Below the pieces are notes generated by a model that saw nothing but the letters and a program-made list of their open reading frames with translations, was not told where the DNA came from and did not search any database. DNA of 64,000 nucleotides from Neonectria sp. B-13 (taxonomy: Eukaryota; Ascomycota; Sordariomycetes; Hypocreales; Nectriaceae): positions 124,001 to 188,000 of the forward strand of contig NOKP01000019.1 in the NCBI GenBank assembly GCA_002682825.1, given 5' to 3'. Shown here piece by piece: positions 1 to 9,401 of this stretch. The translations under genes and the position numbers were made by a program. Within the stretch, counting starts at the first letter, position 1. Every line of letters starts with the position of its first letter.

Positions 1-299
1 ATTTTTAAGTGAAAATATATGTCAGGACTCGGGTATGCCAGGATCCCGTTGTTTTCATGTAGCTCCTTGAGCCCTAGTGACTGGCATTCACCATTCCCTC
101 CGCCCCTTTGAATCCTCTGGAACTTGAAAGTTATCTTAGGATTTGCCCTCTCTACTTGTAACATACTATGGGAGGTAAGAGAGTTGCTGGGCCACGCCAC
201 TACATAGCTCTAGCTAATGTTCTACCCGGCTAGGAACGATATCAGGAAACTGGCCCTCCATCGTGAACGTCGGTGGGAACCACGACTCCGCCCTGCGCG
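1..299. other. no gene seen
   Basis: I see no supported coding exon, RNA gene or repeat in this left-edge stretch. Whatever lies immediately to the left is outside the window. Confidence 0.5.
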
Positions 300-629
300 A
301 TGCAGTGGCTCACCCACAAGTTCCGCCGCGTCCCCAACAATCGCCCCGACGAGAACTTCCTATGCGACTTCCATACCATGCTAGAGGGAGTGGCGCCAAA
401 CGAACGCATCCTGATTATCGAGGAGGTGCTGAACCTAAAATGCATACCCATGAATGTCGGGTTGAACATCTGCGCCGCCTGCGTGCTGAACTTACCCGGG
501 AGCGACGCCCAGTCACTACCCAGCTCACCACCCGGTGATGGCACCATGTCCGGCTTCTCCTCCGTCGCCCCGAGCCAGCCTTCTTCTCCTCCGGGCTCCA
601 AGCACGGTTCCGAACACCTAACGCGATAA
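300..629 (+). CDS. unrecognised ORF, possible gene fragment
   Basis: An open frame of 109 codons starts at the first ATG in this frame and ends with TAA at 627-629. The first 65 residues have a mixed, protein-like composition (for example a stretch reading PNERILIIEEVL). The tail is rich in Ser, Pro and Gly. I recognise no family and no signal peptide. Two other frames over the same bases are also open, which is common in GC-rich DNA, so the reading frame is uncertain. It could be the end of a decayed gene or chance. Confidence 0.2.
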   Translation: MQWLTHKFRRVPNNRPDENFLCDFHTMLEGVAPNERILIIEEVLNLKCIPMNVGLNICAACVLNLPGSDAQSLPSSPPGDGTMSGFSSVAPSQPSSPPGSKHGSEHLTR

Positions 630-1617
630 TAGGTCCCAATGGGGCCGCCTGACCTCGTCCGTAACATGGTATGCGCAGCCAGCCTACGTTACTCGTCCTT
701 GTCCACTGATAATAAATTCGCCGCGGAGAAGGAAGACTAGCCAATCGCGGTAACACGGCTTGCTATCTCCAATTGGAGCGCCAGTCGACATAGTATCCAC
801 GTAATGGAACTCGCCCGTTGGTTCTGGTCTGTTGAACTGATATGTAACGCAAGTCAGACATTACATACACTGTATAGAGAGCTTGACTTATAGCTTTACT
901 TCTTCTTTGACGGCTTGTAGCACTTGTTCCATGTTAGAAGGATCGAGTGCGTCCCAGAATTCTGCGCTCCGGCGAGGGACGATTCGTTTACGGCAGGCAT
1001 TCTTTGCTCGACTGGTTCCCAGCACTCTGTTTTCTCGAATTAGGCACCTTCGCATGTAGGTTGTCGCGATCTTGGAGCTATTGAATTATCAAAGCCTATA
1101 GAACAACTGTCCTAAGGTTCGACCCGGTTCCATGGGATTCCATCAGGCATCACGTGGACAAGCTATGCGGGAGGCCGACATTGAGAAATCGAGAGGAGTA
1201 TGCTCTGTCAGGCATGCGTGTCTTTGACAGCTGCTTCTGTCCAACATGATTGGGTCAACCTTTGGTCGAGGCAGCGCTAAAATCGCTCTTGTCATCGCCA
1301 ACCAAACAAACCTCGGCCATCCGGGCTCATCATTCCGTGCCAACAGACTCAATCTCAATACGTAATGACAAAAGATTCCATGCGGCTAGTTCACTATTTC
1401 GACTACAGACTATGGTTTGCGCCAAGTAAACGCGCGACATCGATTGCAAAAGCGGTAACGGCCGACTCTGCACTGCCTTCAAGCCAAGCCGTCTGCGCCG
1501 CAATATCCTGGCATGGTCACCACTTGGCATTCCACAGCATAAATACAGAAGTACTAGCCCGCTGGATCTTATTTATTTTAAGCTTAACGGCCTACTGATC
1601 CCCGCAGACCTGCCAAG
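630..1617. other. intergenic, no gene seen
   Basis: About 1 kb upstream of the next gene. Frames here are short and unpersuasive. It presumably holds the promoter of the gene starting at 1618; I see no clear TATA box or repeat. Confidence 0.4.
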
Positions 1618-2386
1618 ATGCCCTCCCAACCACTAGGCCCTCCCACCTACGACGACGTGACAGGATCCGGACCTACAGACCAACTCACAGACAAAGAACT
1701 CGTCTGTCTCATTCTCAATGGGGAATCCATTTACCAAGAAGGCCAACCTTGGAGACCCGCATTCCAGATCAGCAACCCTCCGATTGAGGCTCGCGCATCA
1801 ATTTACGGGATTGAGCGCGTCCGCTACCGCTTATCCGACAACGATGGTGACGGCGAGATCAGGTCACGCACTGATCATATTTACGATATCCGGAAAGCAG
1901 TTTCAATGAACCAGAGTGTGGAGATCAACGGACAATCGAGCTGCAAGCGCACATATAAGTGTGTGACGCTGCTGGGGGGAGTGAATTGGCTATCGTGCGA
2001 GGCCAAGGGGCACTTCAAAGCTGGGCAAAGTATGAAACAAAAGCTCAAGCACCGCGACCAAATCGACTGGGAGGATGAAAGAGGCCGCCTAGTTGCTGTT
2101 GAGACGAGGGCGGCGAGACAGGACGAGGCGATTGTCGACCACCCTAAGCTCCGACTGAAGACGGCCCTGGAGGCCAAGGACCTCGACTTGCTTGTGACGT
2201 GCTGGGTGGCTCGTGTTTGGAAGGAGTCGGAAAAGGAACAGGCCGAACCCATGTCGTGGGATAGGTGTAAGTGACCATAGGCTAGCATGCGGCACAAAAC
2301 AGCCGATATACTAACAAAGAAGCCATTTAGTCAAACGTATAGCCTCGACCCCAACGAACAGGGAGGTCTACAGTCTTTACGGATGA
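1618..2386 (+). CDS. tubby-like/LURP-one-related-type protein with PPxY motif
   Basis: Two exons, 1618-2266 and 2331-2386, joined across a 64-nt intron (donor GTAAGT at 2267, branch-like ctaac at 2311, acceptor TTTAG ending 2330). Splicing replaces a two-residue read-through tail with an 18-residue end and gives a 234-residue protein. The N terminus carries PPTY at about residues 8-11, a PPxY motif of the kind bound by WW domains of Rsp5/Nedd4 ubiquitin ligases (established for the motif, inferred here). The middle, with YRLSDN, RSRTDHIYDI and a later LDLLVTCWVARVWKE stretch, resembles the beta-rich fungal tubby-C/LURP-one-related fold, which holds lipid or membrane surfaces in some members. 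No signal peptide or membrane segment is visible. The gene model is firm; the family call is moderate and rests on recollected pattern only. Confidence 0.6.
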
Positions 2387-2676
2387 TGATTCTCCCCTAT
2401 TATATATATAGGATATAGCAGATAGAGTTTGCTGCATGCTGTCAATAGAAGCCAAGTCTACTGGATTCTGCAAATCATGGAGAGAAAATGTTGACAAGCT
2501 GTCTTGTCTTCTCCGCTGGTTAGGGGGCCTGCGAGCCTTTTTATGTGCGAAGAACCTGCTTGAAGCGGATTTGGCTGCTGCACCGCCGCCTCACGCCCTT
2601 TCCATCCTGAAGTTTGACGTTCCAACGGTGCCTCACTAAGCTCAGCCCATTTCGTCAGCCCTCCGCTTGTCTCTTG

Positions 2677-3177
2677 TCAAAGCATTTTGAGGTCCTTGTC
2701 TACTGATAACTTATCCACAGCAAAGTCTAGATAAATTTTCTCTACTTTCGTGTCGTATCTTGTAGTCAACCGTTTCTCCTTACCCTTGCTGAACATGTTG
2801 CAAAGAGCATACAGCTTATCCCTAAGGTCAGTGGCGAAGAAGTGTCAATACCGATGCACTAGGTCTAAAGAGGCATTACTGTGGTTGTTTGGTCTCGCGA
2901 TAAAGTTTAATGTGCTCTCCCGTAGGCTATTCAGTTCGATAATGGTATCAGTGATGGGTAATGGCTGTCGTAAGTCGTTCTGTCTCGCTTTCATACGCAC
3001 GGCTGCAACAACAATACTCGTCCACTTCAGACTATCCTGGCCACGCTGTACTGTTATTCGGTCTTGTTTATCGCCCAGGTCGCCGCAGACTAGTTCCTGA
3101 ATAACAAGCCGTGTGTAGAAGCAAAGATATTTGCAAGAGGATGTGTGAAGAAATGTGATGGATGAAGTTGGAGTCAA
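2677..3177 (-). pseudogene. HET-domain (heterokaryon incompatibility) gene relic
   Basis: Reading the minus strand from 3177, one frame continues to a stop at 2677-2679, broken only by a TGA at 2845-2847. Before the stop is TRLVIQEL, matching the conserved W-x-R-x-W-V-x-QE block of HET domains. After it comes ATDLRDKLYAL, matching the ATD-x-RD-x-x-YALLG block, then a tyrosine-rich segment like the D-Y-x-x-x-V-x-x-V-Y-x-x-F-A block. HET proteins trigger cell death when unlike mycelia fuse. The order and spacing of the blocks are right for the family, but the start of the domain and any C-terminal region are missing. The TGA could come from CGA by a C-to-T change of the kind RIP makes. Being in-frame across the stop makes this a recent or slowly decaying relic. 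Confidence 0.75.
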
Positions 3178-3739
3178 GACTAGGTAGGGGTTGGCAGTGA
3201 GGCTGTGAGAGTTGCCTGAGGCATCACACCGCCGCGTTGGATGCTTAGAGTAATACGCACCTTAAGATCATTTAGCAAACGGATACGTAGACTGCGGTCA
3301 AATTCCACTGACTCTCTACAGGGGCACGAAACATGGGGCTGCGTCCCCGATCTGGGACTGTTGGTGGGTGACCACCTCCTATAAGAGATATGACCTGCCC
3401 AAGTGTAAGGTATCTTACTTTTGGTCTAGCGGTCAATAAGGACACGGTCGGGATTTGTGATCCCAAAAGTAGGCCCTCCACCCCTCAGCCTCGCTCAGCA
3501 GCATCTCACCCTAAAGCGGCCAGAACTCAGCTCTAGAAACGGAAATGGATTTTAGTGTGCTTGAGTTCCGTCTCCGAGTTAACTAGTATTAGGAGAGGTT
3601 ATTACTAATGTGTGGTCTGAAATAATTCGGTAAAACGTCTGGGCCCTATAGATCTAGGAGCACGACACGTATCCTATCTAGCTCCCAATTGTCAGACTCA
3701 ATTATCACGATAGACTCTCTTTCCCCCTTTCCTAGTATA
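3178..3739. other. intergenic, no gene seen
   Basis: About 560 bp between the HET relic and the stop of the ankyrin gene. It presumably includes the 3' UTR of the gene ending at 3740. I see no coding frame or repeat here. Confidence 0.4.
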
Positions 3740-6196
3740 CTAATCCCTAGCTGTGGCCAAGAGGTCAGACCCGACTTCAGAGGGACTGCGGTCGTCTTCG
3801 TCAGGATCCGTATCTTCAACATATTCCACCTCAGAGCCAGATAGCGCATGTCCTGAATCATCTGAAAGATGAAATACATCACCGTAAATATCAAGATACC
3901 CATATTCACTGTCCCCGCCCGTCTCGGGCCATCGGCAATCATCCCAGTATGGACATAGATCTTCCATGCCCTGCCAGAGCCTTTCGAAGGCGTCTCTATC
4001 GTACCGAAGAATGTACCTCGCCAGCCTAGGATAATCTCTTCGGAAGTCTTTCAGGTCGTATCCACAAATTACCAGTGCTGCATCCCAAAGGTCTCCTCTA
4101 TAGGATCCGAAATATACATAAAAGCCTGACGAATATGCCACCATACTCACCGTTCGACCTGCATCATCCACTGCGTGGACTGAGATGCCTCTCTTGATGA
4201 GGAAAACGACACTCTCTAACTCATCTTGCGTTTCGGGATAGTGTGCATAATACAGGAGGGTGTGCAACCCCGTAAAGCCTGGTCGGGGTTTATATTGATG
4301 AAAGGCTCTCATTTCTCGAGCCCCAAAATCGGCGCCCATGCCATCCAAGACGGCCAAAACTGCGCGAGTGCAATGTCCTTCAGTAGAGGAGCAAGCAGCG
4401 AGCAGGGCCGTTTGGTCAGTATGCCAGTATGTGTTGACTTCATCCCTGATAAAATGAGAACTAAGCTGCCAACACAGTTCAAGGGTTGACTGCTTTGGTC
4501 AGTACATCAATGAGCCCTTGATTGGACTTGATGGCAACATGGCATACGTACAGTGTCGGCAGAATCGGAGGCTAACAGGAATGGTGAAACAAAGTCGGGT
4601 GTGGCGAGAAGGGGGTCCGCTTCATGTTGGAGGAGCAGTCGAACGGTTGCGTTGTGCTGTCTGCTCACCGCTATCACCAAGGGGCTACTGCCGCCACCAA
4701 CATGGTCGACATTCACACCAGCCTCAATGAGAAACTGGCACATATGTGGGTGTTGTACAGCATACTAGACATCACGTTTAGGTAAGGGTCTGAGTCTTAT
4801 GGTCGGAAAGACTCACTTCGAGAAGTCCCGTGCCGTCATCGTCATGGACTCTCACGCTGGTCTTCTCTTCGGCAAGCATGGTGCGAAACTCATCAAGACG
4901 CCCGTTCTCAACAACTCTGAAAACAAGGGAGTCTTTTGGTATTATGGGGTTGATCGATATTATGGGAATGCTCTGGACGCTGTGGTCGAGGAACTGGCCC
5001 TGTGCTACCGAAAGCGCAACCATCGACGAGGAGTTGGCTGGACGGAATAGCAGACTGGCAATGGTGTTTTTGTGGCACCCGTCAAGGTCCGAAGATGACA
5101 ACATGGAGTTATTGTTCAGCCGTCGTCGTTTGTTTGAGGTGACGGTGATGATGCCACAGCCAATGTCAATTTCCTCCCGGAGCCGCTCCTGTTTGATAAC
5201 GCAGCCACTAGGGGTCTTGCCCAGAAACTGGCTGGGACTTGTAGCTGTGTTTTGTCAGCTTGAAAACATTACCGAGTGGCGAAGAAAACATTGAAAGCGA
5301 GAAACTCATCGATTGGGAACCATGCGGTACATCCACGACCTACCGGGTTGATTAATTGCCATGACTGGGGCACCGAGAAGAAGACCCTCGATCAGCCGCA
5401 AGTCACTTTGTAAGCTGCGCTTGCTGTCTATCTCCTCTTTATGATGATCCACGCGCAGATCGCGGTAACCAGTGAGCACCTGGTCTCTGGCGGACCGAAG
5501 CAGAGTTCGCAGATCATCGACAATTTGCTCCGCGTTTTCTGCTTCGAGGGTCGAGCCCTCGTGGTCGACCAAGCTCCCTAGTCGCTCCATGCTTTCTTCA
5601 AGCTCCGAACATGCTTCCATCACATCATTCTCGACAATTCCCGAAGCAGTGCTTGTTGCGATATTCGTGGTGTCCAGGCGGTCGTGTACCCTTCCGACGC
5701 TGCTGAGAATTTGCTGCAACATGTTGCTCGTGGCATCGGTGGTGCTAGCGTTGAGCGAGGAAATACTAGCAGTGGCTTCGGCCTGAAGTAGTCCAAGGTA
5801 TAGATTGAGCTGGATCCTGAAGTCTCGTAGCTGGCTGCGTGCTCGCTCCAAGTCCTTATCCATGAATATCGTTCGGAAACCATTTCGCAGTCGGCTCGCA
5901 GTCCCACCCGGTTTCTTGCTCCAACGCCGCAGCAGGGAGTCGATTGTCGAAAGTTCCTTGTTGCAGGCATTCAGATGGAGCTTTAGCGACGTTACTGTTG
6001 TGGTAGACGAGGTATCCAGCGGACAATGCGACAGTCTCTCGAGAATGACAGACAATGATTCGATGTCTCTTTCGAGTTGCGCAACTGATTCCGGCTTGTC
6101 CTCGAAGGCCGCCAAGAAGTCTCGAGTTGCTTGAACTGATTTGATGCCTAGATGGATGATAGCGAGGGCGCTCGCCGCAACACCGAAGGCTTCCAT
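3740..6196 (-). CDS. NLR-like N-terminal helical domain plus ankyrin repeats
   Basis: Four exons on the minus strand: 6196-5344, 5244-4817, 4764-4552 and 4465-3740, with introns of 99, 52 and 86 nt (donors GTAGGT, GTGAGT, GTACGT) and matching phases, giving 739 residues. Residues 1 to about 270 form the all-helical fungal STAND/NLR N-terminal type, opening MEAFGVAASALAIIHLG, a pattern typical of this domain. From about residue 388 come degenerate ankyrin units (VVENGRLDEFRTML; MCQFLIEAGVNVD; TALLAACSSTEG; SVVFLIKRGISVHAVD), across the two splice junctions. After about residue 610 is a region with CPYWDDC and an acidic tail. I see no NACHT or NB-ARC P-loop between the domains, so it is an NLR-derived or truncated architecture, not a full NLR. 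It lies about 560 bp from a HET relic, another self/non-self family. Role inferred: signalling or allorecognition adaptor. Alternative: plain ankyrin scaffold. Confidence 0.8.
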
Positions 6197-7240
6197 GATC
6201 TCTGAGGATACGAGTCGATCTGCTTGTCAAGGAGCGAAAGTCCTCGGGCCAGGGAAGTAAGACGAGGCTTGGGGACCGCGTTTCTGCCTAAGGCTGCATT
6301 GTATCTGGACCTATCTCCTTCCCTGACTGCGGCAAGGCACTTTTTGGGTAAGTACCCCACAGGAAAACATGTAGGCCAATCCAACAGTACAGCAGTACCG
6401 GTACCTCTGCTCTCACAGAATACAGCAGGCGCTCAATGTATTCATTCTGTGTACCTGCTGGTATTGAGAAACGTGCACGGGGTACTTGCCTAGGTGATTA
6501 AAAGGTGCCTTACCACAGTCAAGGGGATCAACCCAAAACGTGGGACGACGCCACCAATTATACTTCCGCCTTAGATGCTAGGCATCCAGCGACAACAGCA
6601 ATCCCCTTCGGGACTCACCGTTCCGCCCTTTTTTCTAGTTGCACAATACACGCAGTCGTACCAGCAGTTTCCATCCGATCTTGTTCCCACTGTTGGCCAC
6701 CAAGTCGTGCGGTACCACCATACCATACCTTGGCCTTGGTTCAGGGTAGGATCGCCATCAGCTCGTGCTAGCTCACTATCCTCAGGGCAAATCAGACCAC
6801 TGCATAGGCATCACAACAAGCACATACATATCCCATTACGATACAGATATGTGGTGTTCTAGTCAGGAGTTTCTCGTTCGAGTCTTGATTTGAGTCTGCC
6901 TTTCTTCTTTTATGCTTTCCTTTTTGGGTTGTCCTATCAAAACCTGGCATGGAATGGAGACTTCCAATTTTATCACCGTCTTTATTCTCATTTATTCCGT
7001 TTGGAATTTGTTTGCTACGAAAAGATCGTGTGTTTGGCTACTTGAGTTTGGCTCTACTATGGTACAGTCTAATAAGGGGGCAGATATAGCAGGAAGCCTA
7101 TGTAAATGCATTGCACTCGCTAAGGTGAAAGGAACAGACGAGAAGAAAACTCCCTTTAAAATGCATCATCAACAATCGAGGAGGATGCACTTCCGACATT
7201 GTCGAACAACGTCAGGGAAAAATCCCTATCTCTTTCCTCT
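6197..7240. other. intergenic, promoter and 3' UTR only
   Basis: About 1 kb between the start of the ankyrin gene (minus strand, so its promoter is here) and the stop of the MFS gene (its 3' UTR). The frames seen are short and of low-complexity composition. No gene is supported. Confidence 0.4.
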
Positions 7241-8935
7241 TTAGATTTTGACGGGGAACGATTTCCGCAGCGATTCGGCACACCAATAAAAGTAGAACGG
7301 CACAGGTATAAACCCAATCGTGATAAAGGCCAACACGCTGTTTCCCCAGCCCAGACCCAGGTTGGCGTAGAGTGCCGGAGCGGCAAGGGGCAGAAACGCT
7401 CCCATGAGGTTGCGCAGCAGTGTGATAGCGGCAAGGGCGGATGCCGCTGCCTGCGGCCCGAAGATGTCGATGATGTATGTCTGCGAACACGAGTTGATGA
7501 TGACGGCTCCGGGCCCGCAGATGGCGGTACCGATAATTGGCACGACCCAGTGCACCTTGTACTCGGTGGTCCAGCCGTAGATAAACAGGCCGATGGGGAA
7601 CAGAGGAGAGACGAACATCATGATGATCAGGCGCCGTTCTGGGCGATAACTCCCGCCTTCGACATTCAGCAGGCGGTCGCTGAGCTTGGCAAAGGTAATG
7701 ACACCGATGGCGCAGCCGATACCGACGCCGACGTACGCCAGGCCAGAAACACTAACACTCCAGTGGTAGGTGTTCTCGTAGACGGTCGGGAAGGTGGCGA
7801 AGAGGAGCATGGTGACGCCGAAGTTGAAGGCTATGTAGAGTGCGATGAGGGCGACGACGGGCGAGGTGAAGAGGAATTTCATGGGGCGGGACAGGGCGTG
7901 CAGCACGAGCTGCTTGACCGGGGTCTGCTCGTCATCGACGGCGTGCACGTTCGGGTTGCCCGTCTCTTTACGGAGTCGAGCGGCCTTGGACTTGAGTATG
8001 TTGACGGAACTCGTCTCGTGCATGAAGAGAAAGGTAGCCACGGTGACAGCTCCGGCCTGGTTGCAACATCATCTATCGTCAGATTCATTACACCGGCGGA
8101 ATCGAAGAGGGGAAGGTGACGGAACAATGCTCACAAGCATGAGGATGAGATAGAAGCACCATCTCCATCCCAAGTTCTCAACAACAAATCCTCCAACGAT
8201 AGGACCAAGGACCTAGTATCGGCGTTAGCCTGTTAAATCCTCTGCGATGCTATAAGGGCAACATACAGGGCCAAAGAGCGGCCCTGCGGTGAAAATCGCC
8301 ATGGCAACACCCCTCTCCTCCTTTGGCAAGAGGTCGGCGACGGTACCGCCACCTGTTGACATATATGACGCAGCAGCAACACCGGTTAAAAAGCGAAAGA
8401 CTAGAAACTCGGCGACGTTGGTGCTGCGCGAGCAGCCGGCGGTGAAGCCGAGGTAGAAGACGGAACTTGCGCGGTAGATGGGGATGCGGCCAAAGACCTC
8501 GGACATCGGGGGGACAAACAGCTGGCCCAGGGCGAAGCCGAGCGACGCCATGGTTATGGTCATGATCTCGACCGTGCTGCTCTTGAAGCCGAATTCGTGC
8601 TGCATGATGGTGGCGCCAGGGGCGAACATGGTAGTTGCGAGGTTGGTGTACAGCACGGATAAGCTGATGACGACCACGTTGGTCAACTTGTACGCCCTGG
8701 ACCAGTTGCGCGGGTTTTCGGGGTCGTCAGGACCGTCCCAGTCGACGATATTCGGATCTAGAGTAGCAGCTGCCTCACCAGCAGCTGGGACACCCTTCTC
8801 GACATCCTTGTTCACATTCGCACCCTCATTATCGTCAGAGTTCGTTTCGCCTGCGGCTGAGTCTTCTTTCTCGTTGGCAGCCGAGTCCTTTTCACGGGCG
8901 AAATCGCCCTGGACAGCAGGATGGAGGTTGACCAT
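7241..8935 (-). CDS. DHA1-type MFS transporter (drug/polyamine:H+ antiporter)
   Basis: Three exons, 8935-8267, 8212-8135 and 8056-7241, with introns of 54 and 78 nt (GTATGT, GTGAGC donors), all phase 0, giving 520 residues. I take the ATG at 8935 over an in-frame one 105 bp upstream because the acidic hydrophilic N terminus and the DWDGPDDPENPRNW block that opens DHA1 proteins follow it. Twelve membrane segments are expected and their hydrophobic blocks are visible. The first junction rebuilds antiporter motif C (GPLFGP, then LGPIVGGF), strong support for the splice. The loop motif A appears as PMSEVFGRIPIYR. DHA1 proteins expel drugs, polyamines or metabolites at the plasma membrane. It shares a 466-bp divergent promoter with the Zn2Cys6 regulator at 9402, suggesting co-regulation. 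Substrate cannot be told from sequence. Confidence 0.9.
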
Positions 8936-9401
8936 GGTGCTCGTTTTGTGATGGTAGACGGTGTGGTCGGTGTGGTCTGTTAGATAGCTGCAGTTGCGTG
9001 TGGTGCAGGCGTTAAGCTTGCGGTGCAGTGTAAGTCCCAAGCTTTGTCTTTTATTATCTCTCGCTTGGGGAGGACTTACTTAATAAACAAAAAGCTGCGA
9101 TATAACGATGAACAGAACGCAGTCTGTGTACTGGTTTTAAGGGGCACAGAAGTGGAGGTTGGCTGCGCCGGATCTGCTCCGGCGCCGACAGCACAACGGC
9201 GCCCGATCTTTGAGTCGCCTCCGCGTATCTGTCCCACTTGATCGTCTGACAAGGCTACTACCCCGGCGCCCGTCAACTTGCTCCGTTGATTGCTCCGTCG
9301 ATTGCTCCGTCGCCTGCTCCATTTCCGCCCGCACTTGCCGGAGAGTCTTCTTCTTCATCGCATGAAAGTCGTCCGAGATATTAAAAAGAAGCTCGCCATC
9401 C
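8936..9401. promoter_or_regulatory. shared divergent promoter of MFS transporter and Zn2Cys6 regulator
   Basis: 466 bp separate the two divergent start codons. Inside are three copies of the palindrome GGCGCC at 9181-9186, 9198-9203 and 9265-9270, and a 12-bp tandem repeat at 9278-9313. Grouped palindromes in a short bidirectional promoter are what an operator for a dimeric zinc-cluster factor would look like, but no binding specificity can be read from the sequence. Confidence 0.45.
9278..9313. repeat. 12-bp tandem repeat, three units
   Basis: Three near-identical head-to-tail 12-bp units with the pattern TTGCTCCGTYGM (9278-9289, 9290-9301, 9302-9313) lie 88 bp before the regulator start codon, possibly in its 5' UTR. 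Confidence 0.8.

Noticed and set aside
242..756. Two minus-strand open frames of 141 and 113 codons
   Set aside because: They overlap each other and a plus-strand frame with better composition; Arg/Ser-rich composition suggests chance open reading in GC-rich DNA.
7199..8119. 306-codon plus-strand open frame
   Set aside because: It lies antisense to the MFS transporter exon; its Asp/Gly/His-rich composition is that of the reverse strand of a membrane protein gene.
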